A DNA stretch of 64,000 bases from JANPCX01 sp050916095 (GTDB lineage: Bacteria; Pseudomonadota; Gammaproteobacteria; Burkholderiales; Burkholderiaceae_C): assembly GCA_050916095.1 (NCBI GenBank), contig CP050901.1:2480001-2544000 (forward strand), written 5' to 3'. The position numbers and the translations under genes are program-made. Shown one piece after another: positions 1 to 8,796 of this stretch. The notes beneath the pieces are model-generated. The model saw only the letters and a list, made by a program, of their open reading frames with translations. It ran no database searches and was not told the origin of the DNA. How positions within the stretch are numbered: position 1 is the stretch's first letter; each line of letters opens with the position of its first letter.

Positions 1-1125
1 GCCAGAGCCATGATGCATGACCTGGACTACCACCGCTTCAAAGCCAAGATCATGAAACCAGTGGACGAGTTTTTTGTGCTGCTGGATACACGCACACGGG
101 CCACCACAGAAGCAGCAACACAATCCAAACACCGCTGGGAGTCTGTGGCACTGTTTGCCGCACTGGCCCTCGGTGCCACGGTGCTGGCACTGCTTTGGTG
201 GGCCTACCGCAACATTCACGCACAGCTCGGCGCGGAGCCTCAACAGGTTCAGGCATTGTTAATGGAAGTGGCCGAAGGCAATTTGTCAACGCAAGCCCAA
301 TCGGCAGCGCCCGACCACAGCGTGATGGGCGCAGCCGTGAAGATGCAGCATGAACTGCGCAGCTTGGTTTCCAACGTTCGCAGTTCGGCCAACAGCATCT
401 CCACTGCCAGCCATGAGATCGCCACAGGCAACCAAGATCTCAGTGGCCGAACCGAACAAACTGCGTCCAACCTCAGAACGGCAGCTTCTTCACTGACCCA
501 GCTCACGGGTACCGTGCGCCAAAGCGCTGATTCTGCGCGGCAGGCGAATCAACTGGCATCGTCCGCCGCAGCAGTGGCCCAGCGTGGTGGTGATGCGGTG
601 GCCCAGGTGGTGAGCACCATGGACGAAATCAACGCGTCCAGCAAAAAGATTGCCGACATCATTGGCGTGATTGACGGTATTGCGTTCCAAACCAATATTT
701 TGGCCCTCAACGCCGCCGTCGAAGCCGCACGCGCCGGAGAACAAGGACGCGGATTCGCCGTGGTGGCCAGCGAAGTCCGCAGTTTGGCGGGTCGCTCCGC
801 AGAAGCGGCCAAAGAGATCAAAAGTCTGATTGGCGCTTCGGTCGAGAAGGTGGAAGGAGGTTCACGACAGGTCGCCGAGGCGGGAGAAACGATGAGGGAG
901 ATCGTGGGGTCGGTGCAGCGTGTCTCAGACATCATTGGCGAAATCAGCGCCGCCGCGATGGAACAAAGCGATGGCATCGGCCAAATCAATGGCTCGGTCA
1001 CCGAATTGGATCAAATGACCCAACAAAACGCCTCACTGGTGGACCAAAGTGCCGCCGCAGCCGCCAGCATGAAAGACCAAGCAGCCCGGCTTGCCGAGGT
1101 GGTGGGCACCTTCAAGCTCGGGTAA
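1..1125 (+). CDS. Methyl-accepting chemotaxis protein (5' end outside window)
   Basis: C-terminal part of a chemoreceptor that, through CheW, controls CheA autophosphorylation and flagellar rotation. The frame is open to the window edge, so the true start and most of the sensing region lie upstream; the ATG codons at 10 and 13 are probably internal. Counting from position 10, one membrane helix is visible at about residues 46-66, then a short HAMP-like linker and the antiparallel coiled-coil signalling domain. Its hairpin tip is unmistakable (IAFQTNILALNAAVEAARAG at 224-243, followed by FAVVASEVRSLA). The gene lies 121 bp upstream of cheW, its functional partner. Family assignment is certain; the ligand cannot be told. 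Confidence 0.95.
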   Translation, partial: ARAMMHDLDYHRFKAKIMKPVDEFFVLLDTRTRATTEAATQSKHRWESVALFAALALGATVLALLWWAYRNIHAQLGAEPQQVQALLMEVAEGNLSTQAQSAAPDHSVMGAAVKMQHELRSLVSNVRSSANSISTASHEIATGNQDLSGRTEQTASNLRTAASSLTQLTGTVRQSADSARQANQLASSAAAVAQRGGDAVAQVVSTMDEINASSKKIADIIGVIDGIAFQTNILALNAAVEAARAGEQGRGFAVVASEVRSLAGRSAEAAKEIKSLIGASVEKVEGGSRQVAEAGETMREIVGSVQRVSDIIGEISAAAMEQSDGIGQINGSVTELDQMTQQNASLVDQSAAAAASMKDQAARLAEVVGTFKLG

Positions 1126-1246
1126 ACACGGGGTGTGTAGACGATAAATTGTTCGCTCACACCCTTTAGTTCTTGGCTACACGGCCGAAAACTGACTGAG
1201 GGCATGACGTCTGCGCCTGCCCACACAACCCTCAAGAGGCCCTCAC

Positions 1247-1756
1247 ATGGACATGATCAACGATGCCAAACAAATTGCCAAACACGAGGCTGCACGTGCC
1301 GCCTCCATGGGGGGGGAGTTCTTGACCTTTCGATTGGGTGCTGAAGAGTACGGCATCGACATCTTGAAGGTGCAAGAGATTCGCTCCTACGAGAACCCAA
1401 CACGCATCGCCAATGCGCCGGCCTTTGTCAAAGGTGTGGTGAATTTGCGGGGCGTGATTGTTCCCATCGTCGATTTGCGCTTGAAGCTGGGTTGCGAAAA
1501 CGCTGAATACAACAGCTTCACGGTGGTCATCGTTCTGAACGTCAAGGGCCGTGTGGTCGGTGCCGTGGTGGACTCGGTGTCTGACGTGATTGAACTGGGC
1601 AAAGACACTGTCAAACCCGCCCCCGAGATGAACACCACGGTGGACACGAGTTTCATCACCGGCATCGGCAGCATCCAAGGCCGCATGCTCATCCTCATGG
1701 ACATCGAGCGTTTGATGAGCAGCACCGACATGGGATTGATCAACTCGGACGAGTGA
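1247..1756 (+). CDS. cheW: Chemotaxis coupling protein CheW
   Basis: Scaffold protein that links chemoreceptors to the kinase CheA in the cytoplasmic signalling array. The 169-residue product is a single CheW domain. It shows the typical start (FLTFRLGAEEYGIDILKVQE), the NLRGVIVPIVDLR strand pair and the VVDSVSDVIEL segment. The ATG at 1247 is preceded by AGAGG about seven bases upstream. It follows the chemoreceptor gene on the same strand, and a seven-base tandem repeat begins immediately after its TGA stop. Length and motifs are ordinary for the family. Confidence 0.97.
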   Translation: MDMINDAKQIAKHEAARAASMGGEFLTFRLGAEEYGIDILKVQEIRSYENPTRIANAPAFVKGVVNLRGVIVPIVDLRLKLGCENAEYNSFTVVIVLNVKGRVVGAVVDSVSDVIELGKDTVKPAPEMNTTVDTSFITGIGSIQGRMLILMDIERLMSSTDMGLINSDE

Positions 1757-1800
1757 GGCTTGCGGCTTGCGGCTTGCGGCTTGCGGCTTGCGGCTTGCGG
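1757..1800 (+). repeat. Tandem 7-bp repeat (GGCTTGC)x6
   Basis: Six perfect copies of GGCTTGC plus two bases start at the base after the cheW stop codon. Because the unit is not a multiple of three and lies outside genes, copy-number change would affect only the untranslated region. Such arrays usually arise by slippage; no function is implied. Confidence 0.9.
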
Positions 1801-1819
1801 ATAGTGGATCGTTACTCCA

Positions 1820-2280
1820 TGCACCGCGCCGGGTCTCGGCCCGGCAGCCGAGTAACGCTCGATGCTGGTGCAAAGAAAGTCACCAAAGAAACACCTCAAC
1901 ACCAGCCTATTTGGGGAGAGGTGGTTTGATGCTGGAGTGCAGACGTGGAGTCTGGATTCGGCCAGTAGCCACTGGCGTTCGGGCCACGTTTTCGGCAGGT
2001 CTCGTCGAAACATCACCTCACACGGCAGTCGGATACTTCTCTTCGTCATTCCCGCAAAGACGGGAATGAAGGTGGTGGTGGGCAATCGGTGACGGAAGAA
2101 CAAACCTTTAACGTCGCCGTGAATGCCTGTTGCCACTAACCGAACAACCCGTTGTAACGGGGCAAGCGGGCGAGCCAACTCCGCTCAAATAGGCTGGTGT
2201 TGGGTGTTTCTTTGCCTACTTTCTTTGCACCAGCAAAGAAAGTAGGTCGCCATGCCGGGGCGAACTCCCGGCGCGGTGCA
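1820..2280. repeat. Dispersed palindromic repeat element, copy A (461 bp)
   Basis: Fills most of the 597-bp gap between cheW and fliE. It is bounded by a perfect 14-bp inverted repeat (TGCACCGCGCCGGG at 1820-1833, complement at 2267-2280). Inside these is a second inverted pair containing CTTTCTTTGCACCAGCAAAG and AATAGGCTGGTGTT, and one arm of an ATTCCCGC..GCGGGAAT motif near 2048-2067. Copy B, with the same arms and more of the middle, lies between fliQ and fliR. No plausible coding region was seen; short frames across it are an effect of the inverted repeats. Confidence 0.85.
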
Positions 2281-2353
2281 CCGATCCGAGAAAATCCCAC
2301 ACGGAACGAATACAAAAAAGGCGTGCCAAGCTGCGCCCCTCAGCGCCCCCCGG

Positions 2354-2677
2354 TCACACCTGCATATTCATGATGTCGCTGTAGGCCTGCACCAGCTTGT
2401 TGCGCACCTGCAAGGTCGCCTGAAACCCAATCTGCGCCTTTTGCATGGTGACCATGGTTTCTTCAATGCTGGCCGTGGGTTTGCCCATTTGCAGATCGCG
2501 CTGCATTTGACTGGCCTGGGTTTGGGACTGGCTCACCGATGACAGTGCCTGGCTCAGCGCTTGGGAGAAACCTGCCCCTTCGACCTCTTTGGTTTTGGGC
2601 AACGGTTGCCCATTGGTTTGCAGCCCCGCACGGGCCACGGCCTGGGCGAAGTCGAACGGTTTGAGGTTGACGTTCAT
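2354..2677 (-). CDS. fliE: Flagellar hook-basal body complex protein FliE
   Basis: Small export substrate that joins the MS ring to the proximal rod and opens the export gate. The 107-residue product has the usual disordered N-terminus and the conserved C-terminal half (ETMVTMQKAQIGFQATLQVR and the terminal NKLVQAYSDIMNMQV). It is divergent from fliF with a 270-bp intergenic region (2678-2947) that should hold promoters for both directions; I saw no unambiguous promoter there. A separate fliE facing the rest of the fli operon is common in beta- and gammaproteobacteria. Confidence 0.96.
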   Translation of the reverse strand: MNVNLKPFDFAQAVARAGLQTNGQPLPKTKEVEGAGFSQALSQALSSVSQSQTQASQMQRDLQMGKPTASIEETMVTMQKAQIGFQATLQVRNKLVQAYSDIMNMQV

Positions 2678-2947
2678 GATGCACTCCTAACGCTCTAACG
2701 CGACTTGAGCGGCAACAACACCGGTCAAAAGTCACGCTCTGCCACGACCTGAGATGGGCCTTGGCAGTAACGCCATCTTAGGAACCACGACGCCATTCAA
2801 TGGGACGAACTGAAGGACGAATCGCGGGCTGTTTCGGCATTCATTTCCCTTCAGTTTCCAAATAATGGGATCACTTCGGGAAGCGCCGTGCCAAGACGGC
2901 GGCGCTGCAGCCCGATAGGGATGGAATAAGACCTGGATCCTCCGACC

Positions 2948-4606
2948 ATGAGCAACGCCGTCGTACTGAAAGACAACCCTGCAGCAGACGCTGGTTTTGG
3001 CAGCCGACTGGCCGCCCTGCCCGCCAAAGCCAAGTTTTCGATGGGACTGGGCATCGCCGCATTGGTGGCCGTGGTGTTCGCCATGACGATGTGGAGCAGC
3101 CAGGGCGACTACAAGGTGCTGTACGCCAACCTCTCCGACAAAGACGGCGGAGCCATCATTGCCCAGCTGTCGCAGATGAACATTCCTTACCGCCATGCCG
3201 ATGGCGGCTCTGCCATCTTAGTGCCCGCAGGCAAAGTGCACGATGCACGTTTGAAACTGGCCACGGCCGGTTTGCCCAAGGGCTCCGTGGTGGGCTACGA
3301 GTTGATGGACGGTGCCCGCTTCGGGCAAACCCAGTTTCAAGAGCGTTTGACTTTCCAGCGCGGGCTGGAGGGTGAACTGACCCGTTCCATCAATGCGATG
3401 GCGGCGGTACAAAACTCGCGTGTGCATTTGGCCCTGCCCAACCAAAACGGCTTCTTCCGCGAGCAACAAAAACCCAGTGCCTCGGTGATGTTGTCCCTGC
3501 ACCCAGGCCGGACACTGGACCGCGCGCAAATCGCCGGTATCGTGCACTTGGTGGCGTCGAGCGTGCCGGAGATGACACCGAAGGCCGTGAGTGTGCTCGA
3601 CCAAACCGGCGCACTGCTGTCGGGTTCGGCAGATGGGCCCGGCAGCATGGGGCTGGATGCACAGCAGCTGCAGTATGTGAACCAGATTGAAACCGGCTTC
3701 AGCAAACGCATCATGGAGTTGCTGGAACCGGTGGTGGGCCGCGAGAACTTGCGCGCCACCGTGACCGCTGAGGTGGACTTCTCGCAGTCGGAGGCGACAT
3801 CGGAAGAGTTCAAACCCAACCAGGGCGATCAAGCCCAGGTGGCCATTCGCAGCCAACAAACCAATGAACAAGGTGGCAGCACACCGGCCGGTGCCACGGG
3901 TATTCCAGGTGCGGCCAGTAACCAGCCAGCCCAACCCGCTACGGCACCGATCACGGGTGCAGCCGGTGCATTACAAACCGCACAAACGGGTGCAAGCGGC
4001 AGCACACGGCGCGAAGCAGTGACCAACTACGAGGTGGACAAAACCGTGCGCGTGACGCGCAACGCCACCGGCACCGTGAAACGTTTGAATGCCGCTGTGG
4101 TGGTCAACCACAAGAGCAACACCGACGCCAAGGGCAAAACCACGGTCACGCCTCTGACCAAAGACGAACTGGAAAAGTTGGAGTCCTTGGTCAAAGAAAG
4201 CATAGGCTTTAAACAAGACCGCGGCGACTCGGTCAAGGTCATCAACGCGCCCTTCAAGGTGGAACCCAACACTCAAGTGGAACTGCCGTTGTGGAAACAA
4301 CCCGAGGTGATTGACATTCTGCGTGCCGCTGCTGTGCCGCTGGGTTTGGCACTGGTCGGTTTGGTGGTGTTTTTTGGCATGGTGCGCCCTGCCCTCAAAG
4401 CGGCACTGGAACCTGCGCCAGCGGCTGCGGGCAGCAACTTGGACGCGGTGGTGGCCGATCCAGAACCGCTTCCGGAGCCCGAACTGCAAGTGATCGAAGG
4501 CCCAAAGACAAACCCGCAGTTGGAACAGGCGCGTTTGCTTGCCAAAGACAACCCCGCCGCCGTCGCAGGCATTGTGCGCGGGTGGGTCAGCGGCGAAGCC
4601 GTTTAA
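2948..4606 (+). CDS. fliF: Flagellar MS-ring protein FliF
   Basis: Inner-membrane ring protein that nucleates flagellar assembly and carries the rotor. The 552-residue protein has two membrane helices, near residues 31-51 and 455-480, enclosing the periplasmic ring-building domains. The cytoplasmic C-terminus, which binds FliG, ends in EQARLLAKDNPAAVAGIVRGWVSG (quoted parts: LLAKDNPAAVAGIVRGW). A Gly/Ala/Gln-rich low-complexity segment (about 285-350) interrupts the periplasmic part, as in other FliF proteins. It heads the plus-strand fli operon; 199 bp containing a palindromic repeat separate it from fliG, where neighbours are normally closer. Confidence 0.97.
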   Translation: MSNAVVLKDNPAADAGFGSRLAALPAKAKFSMGLGIAALVAVVFAMTMWSSQGDYKVLYANLSDKDGGAIIAQLSQMNIPYRHADGGSAILVPAGKVHDARLKLATAGLPKGSVVGYELMDGARFGQTQFQERLTFQRGLEGELTRSINAMAAVQNSRVHLALPNQNGFFREQQKPSASVMLSLHPGRTLDRAQIAGIVHLVASSVPEMTPKAVSVLDQTGALLSGSADGPGSMGLDAQQLQYVNQIETGFSKRIMELLEPVVGRENLRATVTAEVDFSQSEATSEEFKPNQGDQAQVAIRSQQTNEQGGSTPAGATGIPGAASNQPAQPATAPITGAAGALQTAQTGASGSTRREAVTNYEVDKTVRVTRNATGTVKRLNAAVVVNHKSNTDAKGKTTVTPLTKDELEKLESLVKESIGFKQDRGDSVKVINAPFKVEPNTQVELPLWKQPEVIDILRAAAVPLGLALVGLVVFFGMVRPALKAALEPAPAAAGSNLDAVVADPEPLPEPELQVIEGPKTNPQLEQARLLAKDNPAAVAGIVRGWVSGEAV

Positions 4607-4641
4607 CCAAATGATCTTTGATTGAGCTATGACAAATCACC

Positions 4642-4753
4642 CTCCGTTCGGCCTGACCCTGTCGACGGGCCTTGACCGAGACATGCGCTGGCTTCGACAA
4701 GGCGCAGCCTTGCGTTTACTCCTGAGCTTGTCGAAGGGTCAGCCCGAACGGAG
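4642..4753. repeat. Dispersed inverted-repeat element between fliF and fliG (112 bp)
   Basis: Bounded by CTCCGTTCGG and its complement, with internal TGAGCTTGTCGAAGGG and GGCTTCGACAAGGCGCAGCC segments. It belongs to the same family as the elements at 19354-19469, 21517-21632, 30030-30101 and 60351-60463, but lacks the AGAGCCGCTAACAAAAC ends of the longer copies. It could fold into a long hairpin in the fliF-fliG transcript. Confidence 0.85.
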
Positions 4754-4805
4754 TTTTTGTCGCGATTTGGGTAGGTATCAATAACACCATCCTGCAGCAA
4801 CCGAC

Positions 4806-5810
4806 ATGGCCACCACCGACAGCAAAGGCGTAGAAGACGCCGCTATTTTCTTGATGTCCTTGGGCGAAGAGGAAGCGTCCGAGGTCTTCAAGCACCTGGC
4901 CCCCAAGGAAGTGCAGGCGCTCGGTGAAACCATCGCCAAGATGAAGAGCATTCCGCGCGAGCGTTTTGATGCGGTGCTCAACAAGTTCACTGCCGTAGCC
5001 GCCGACCAAAGCATGTTGGTAACCGACACCGACGAGTATGTGAAGGCCGTGCTGCGCAAAGCTCTGGGCGACGACAAGGCCAATCTCTTGATTGACCGTA
5101 TTTTGCAAGGCAGCGACATCTCGGGCATTGAAAGCCTGAAGTGGATGGATGCGGTGTCGGTGGCCGAACTCTTGCGCAACGAACACCCGCAGATCGTCGC
5201 CGCCATCCTGGTGCACCTGGACTACGAACAAGTGGCGGGCGTGCTCAAGTGCTTCACCGAACGCCAGCGCAACGAGGTGCTGATTCGCATTGCCACCTTG
5301 GATGGCATTCAACCGTCTGCGCTGAAGGACCTGAACGAGGTCATGAGCAAGGTGCTGGCCGGTGGCGACAAGATGCGCAAAGCCTCCCTCGGCGGCGTGA
5401 AAGCGGCTGCCGAGGTCATCAACATGATGGGCACGAGCGTGGAAACTGCGGTGCTGGACTACATCCGCGAAGCCGACAACGAGCTGGCCCAGAAGATCAT
5501 GGACAACATGTTCACCTTCGACGATCTTGAAAAAATCGACGACCGTGGCATCCAGGCCTTGCTCAAAGAGGTGCAAAGCGAGTCCTTGGTCATTGCACTC
5601 AAAGGCGCTACGCCGGAGATGCGCGAGCGCATCTTCCGCAACATGTCCACCCGCGCCGCAGAAACCTTGCGCGAAGACTTGGAGTCGCGTGGACCGGTAC
5701 GTGTATCCGAAGTGGAAGCCGAGCAGAAAGAAATGCTCAAGATCGTTCGGCGTCTGGCCGACGAGGGACAAATTGTGTTGAGCGGCGGATCCGACGATGA
5801 CTTCCTCTAA
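4806..5810 (+). CDS. fliG: Flagellar motor switch protein FliG
   Basis: Rotor protein that binds FliF and FliM and transmits torque from the stator. The 334-residue length is typical. The N-terminal FliF-binding part, the central armadillo repeats with the EHPQIVAAILVHLDYEQVA motif, and the C-terminal torque domain (FTFDDLEKIDDRGIQALLKE, with its charged residues) are all present. The stop overlaps the start of fliH by 14 bases, suggesting coupled translation. Confidence 0.98.
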   Translation: MATTDSKGVEDAAIFLMSLGEEEASEVFKHLAPKEVQALGETIAKMKSIPRERFDAVLNKFTAVAADQSMLVTDTDEYVKAVLRKALGDDKANLLIDRILQGSDISGIESLKWMDAVSVAELLRNEHPQIVAAILVHLDYEQVAGVLKCFTERQRNEVLIRIATLDGIQPSALKDLNEVMSKVLAGGDKMRKASLGGVKAAAEVINMMGTSVETAVLDYIREADNELAQKIMDNMFTFDDLEKIDDRGIQALLKEVQSESLVIALKGATPEMRERIFRNMSTRAAETLREDLESRGPVRVSEVEAEQKEMLKIVRRLADEGQIVLSGGSDDDFL

Positions 5811-6591
5811 AAAGCCCACCATCCTCAACGTGCCCCCACCCGCAGGGGCTAAACCGTCGGTGTATGGCCGTTTCATTCCGCGCGAAGAACTCAATTCCTT
5901 TGCGGCGTGGAACCCCGACGCGCTGTCTGGCGTGCCTGCGCATGAGGCTGCTGGCACGCACCGACCACCCGAACCCGAGGCACCGAAAGCCACGCCGGCC
6001 GAGATGCTTTCCGCCAAGCTGCACGCCACCCGGCAACAGGGTTACCAAGACGGCTACCGCGACGGCATGGCCGCACTGGAAGCCTTCAAACAAAGTTATG
6101 CCAACCAGTTGAATGTGCAGTTCAGCGCCATCATCCAATCGTTGTCTGGGCAAATGGACGACTTGCAGCAGGACATGGCGCGCGCCTTGGCCGTGACGGC
6201 CACCCAGTTGGCCAAACAAATGGTGCGTGCCGAACTGAGCACCAAACCCGAGCTGGTGGCCGCCGTGGCCAATGAAGCGCTTGAAGCCCTGCTGCTCAGC
6301 GCCAAACACATCACGGTGCGTGTGCATCCGAATGACATCGACTTCGTCACCCAAGGTGCGGCCGAGGTGCTGGCGGCGCGCGGTGGCCGAGTGGTCAGCG
6401 ATGCCACGGTAGCGCCTGGCGGCTGTTTGGTGGAGTCCGACATTGGCGTGATGGATGCCAGCATGCAAGCACGTTGGCGGCGCGCAGCCGCAGCAGTGGG
6501 CTGCGATCAGCCTTGGGAAGACGCTGAGGAAGTCGAAGCAGCGCCAGTCCGCTCATTGCCGGCAGAACAGACCGAAGAGGACCCCACATGA
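5797..6591 (+). CDS. fliH: Flagellar assembly protein FliH
   Basis: Peripheral stalk-like regulator of the FliI ATPase in flagellar type III export. The 264-residue protein has a variable N-terminus, then a run of glycine-spaced residues (QQGYQDGYRDGMAALEAFKQ) typical of the FliH coiled coil. Next come the helical middle and the C-terminal domain (VRVHPNDIDFV, GGCLVESDIGVMDASMQARW) shared with the V/F-ATPase E subunit. It overlaps both fliG and fliI, as expected for tightly coupled genes. Confidence 0.95.
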   Translation: MTSSKKPTILNVPPPAGAKPSVYGRFIPREELNSFAAWNPDALSGVPAHEAAGTHRPPEPEAPKATPAEMLSAKLHATRQQGYQDGYRDGMAALEAFKQSYANQLNVQFSAIIQSLSGQMDDLQQDMARALAVTATQLAKQMVRAELSTKPELVAAVANEALEALLLSAKHITVRVHPNDIDFVTQGAAEVLAARGGRVVSDATVAPGGCLVESDIGVMDASMQARWRRAAAAVGCDQPWEDAEEVEAAPVRSLPAEQTEEDPT

Positions 6592-8027
6592 TCTCCTCCC
6601 CACTCGAAACCCAGGCGCTGCAGACCACCGACAAGTGGCAGCGTTATTTGGCTGACATGCAAGCCTTCTCGGCGGAACCGGTGTCACTGGAATCGCACGG
6701 CCTGTTGGTGCGCGTGGCAGGCCTGGTGCTGGAGGCGGCGGGCATTCGGGTCCCTGTCGGCTCAGTCTGCGAAATTCACAAAACAGGTCGCCAGCAAACA
6801 GACCAACCACCGGTGTTGGCGGAGGTGGTGGGCTTCTCGGGCGATCGTGCTTACTTGATGCCCACTGGCGAAGTACACGGGCTGGCCAGCGGCGCGAGGG
6901 TGATTCCACGCCCGACACCCGTCGTGCCCATGAAGCTCGGTGCAGTTCAACACCCGTGGCGTCGCGGAGAAGACCGCACCTTGCACCTGCCCGTGGGCGA
7001 CGGCCTGCTGGGCCGCGTGGTGGACTCTCACGGTCAGCCCATGGACCGCAAAGGTCCGCTGGATTTCGTCCACAACGAGCCACTGATTCGCCGGCCCATC
7101 AATGCCATGGACCGCGACCCGGTTCGCCGCCCCTTGGACACCGGGGTTCGCGCCATCAACTCCTTGCTCACCGTGGGCCGTGGCCAGCGCATCGGTTTGT
7201 TTGCCGGTACCGGTGTAGGCAAATCGGTGTTGCTCGGCATGATGGCCCGCTACACCGAAGCCGATGTGATCGTGGTGGGCTTGATTGGTGAGCGTGGCCG
7301 TGAGGTTAAAGAATTCATTGAAGACATCTTGGGCGAAGAAGGTTTGCGTCGCGCCGTGGTGGTCGCCGCACCTGCTGACGCACCCCCTTTGACCCGCATG
7401 CAAGGCGCCAACTACGCCACCGCTATTGCTGAACATTTCCGCGACCGCGGTGCCCATGTGCTGCTCCTGATGGACTCGCTCACGCGCTACGCCATGGCCC
7501 AGCGCGAAATTGCATTGGCCATTGGTGAGCCACCGGCCACCAAAGGTTATCCGCCAAGTTGTTTTGCCAAGTTGCCGCAACTGGTAGAGCGCAGTGGCAA
7601 TGGCAGTTCTGGTGGCGGCTCCATCACCGCGTTTTACACCGTGCTGTCCGAGGGCGACGACCAACAAGACCCGATTGCCGACGCGGCACGCGGAATTCTG
7701 GACGGCCACATCGTGCTGTCCCGCGAACTGGCCGAGAGCGGCCACTACCCGGCCATTGACGTGGAACGCTCCATCTCACGAGTCATGACGAACGTGGCCG
7801 ATGCACAGCACATCGACGCGGCACGCCGTTTCAGGCAAATGCACGCCAAACACCAAAAAGCTCGGGACCTGATTCAACTCGGTGCTTATTCACCCGGTCA
7901 CGACGCCGATTTGGACGCCGCCGTTCGTTTGCACGACCCCATGAACCAATTGCTGCAACAAGACATGCACCAGCCTGCCAGCATGGAACAAAGCGTGAAA
8001 CGTTTGCGCACGGTGATGTCACTATGA
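6588..8027 (+). CDS. fliI: Flagellum-specific ATPase FliI
   Basis: Cytoplasmic ATPase that unloads export substrates from chaperones at the type III gate. The 479-residue protein is related to F1-ATPase beta. The Walker A sequence AGTGVGKS is at about 206-213, Walker B LLLMD at 292-296, and the catalytic glutamate region GLIGERGREVKEF near 231. Its start overlaps the fliH stop by four bases. The TGA stop lies at the outer edge of the repeat element at 8027-8264, which separates it from fliJ. Confidence 0.98.
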   Translation: MISSPLETQALQTTDKWQRYLADMQAFSAEPVSLESHGLLVRVAGLVLEAAGIRVPVGSVCEIHKTGRQQTDQPPVLAEVVGFSGDRAYLMPTGEVHGLASGARVIPRPTPVVPMKLGAVQHPWRRGEDRTLHLPVGDGLLGRVVDSHGQPMDRKGPLDFVHNEPLIRRPINAMDRDPVRRPLDTGVRAINSLLTVGRGQRIGLFAGTGVGKSVLLGMMARYTEADVIVVGLIGERGREVKEFIEDILGEEGLRRAVVVAAPADAPPLTRMQGANYATAIAEHFRDRGAHVLLLMDSLTRYAMAQREIALAIGEPPATKGYPPSCFAKLPQLVERSGNGSSGGGSITAFYTVLSEGDDQQDPIADAARGILDGHIVLSRELAESGHYPAIDVERSISRVMTNVADAQHIDAARRFRQMHAKHQKARDLIQLGAYSPGHDADLDAAVRLHDPMNQLLQQDMHQPASMEQSVKRLRTVMSL

Positions 8028-8264
8028 ACCTAGATCCGGCAGTTGACCGCTTCCATCCGCTGGTAACACCACATGAATACTGATATTTCTACCCACGATC
8101 ACTTTCACCACTTGGGTGAAAGCGCTACACACCCGATTGAGCCGCGCTGCGGCACGCTGGCCGCGTTGCTCCTCCTCGCGGGCATGAGCCCGCAGCGTCG
8201 TCTCGCCTTGCCAACGCACCACATCGCAGCCCACTCGGCCGTGTTCAACTGCCGGATCTAGGTT
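8027..8264. repeat. Structured repeat element, copy 1 (238 bp) between fliI and fliJ
   Basis: A perfect 20-bp terminal inverted repeat (AACCTAGATCCGGCAGTTGA at 8027-8046, complement at 8245-8264) encloses three parts. These are a short box at 8065-8081 (AACACCACATGAATACT), a variable 40-base stretch with a hairpin TTTCACC/GGTGAAA, and a 117-bp core at 8122-8238. The core holds a 6-bp hairpin GCGGGC-atga-GCCCGC. Copy 2 at 32112-32355 shares the box and core at the same spacing but has different stems. It may be a miniature mobile element or a structured RNA; the family is unknown to me. Confidence 0.85.
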
Positions 8265-8282
8265 GAACAAAGGACCCTCCCC

Positions 8283-8750
8283 ATGAGCTCACTCGCCCCC
8301 TTGATGGCCTTGTTGGCCCAAACCGAAAAAGAGCGTGACGAAGCGCAGCAGCAACACCAGCGGCTGGAAGCCGCATTCCAAGCCGCGCAGGCACAGGCAG
8401 AACAACTCGTGAACTACCGCCGCGAGTACGAACAGCGCTGGACCACCCAGTTCTCCAAACAAGGTGCCATGCCACTGGTCAACTGCTACCAAAATTTCAA
8501 TGAACGCCTGACGCAGGCGGTGGACTATCAGCGCAACGCCGTTCAACAAACCCAACGCCAAGCAGAAAATGCCCGCGTACTGTGGATGGAGCAAGAAATT
8601 CGCGTCGCGTCGGTTCGCAAATTGATTGAGCGGCGGGTGCATGAAATTCAACTCAGCACCGACAGACGCGAGCAAAAAACAACCGACGAATTTGCCAGCC
8701 GTGTCAGCTGGGGGAAAAACCATGGCCAAGGTGCGGCTGCAACATCTTGA
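8283..8750 (+). CDS. fliJ: Flagellar export protein FliJ
   Basis: Small coiled-coil stalk protein that sits in the FliI hexamer and escorts chaperones to the export gate. The 155-residue product is rich in Glu, Gln, Arg and Ala, with almost continuous heptads (EKERDEAQQQHQRLEAAFQ; LWMEQEIRVASVRKLIERRV). That and its place after fliI identify it despite weak family conservation. An AAGGAC sequence lies just upstream of ATG 8283. It is set apart from fliI by 255 bp of repeat DNA. Confidence 0.93.
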   Translation: MSSLAPLMALLAQTEKERDEAQQQHQRLEAAFQAAQAQAEQLVNYRREYEQRWTTQFSKQGAMPLVNCYQNFNERLTQAVDYQRNAVQQTQRQAENARVLWMEQEIRVASVRKLIERRVHEIQLSTDRREQKTTDEFASRVSWGKNHGQGAAATS

Positions 8751-8796
8751 TGTTGAACCAACCGCACTGCCCCATCAACGCTTGAGGTCCACCGTG

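Noticed and set aside
1123..1147. Possible sigma-28 flagellar promoter (TAAA ... CGATAA) before cheW
   Set aside because: The spacer between TAAA and the GACGATAA-like box is 13 bases instead of about 15, and the -35 and -10 flanks match poorly.
4620..4800. Terminator separating fliF from fliG
   Set aside because: The palindrome is a member of a dispersed repeat family and lacks a T run; the two genes belong to one conserved operon.
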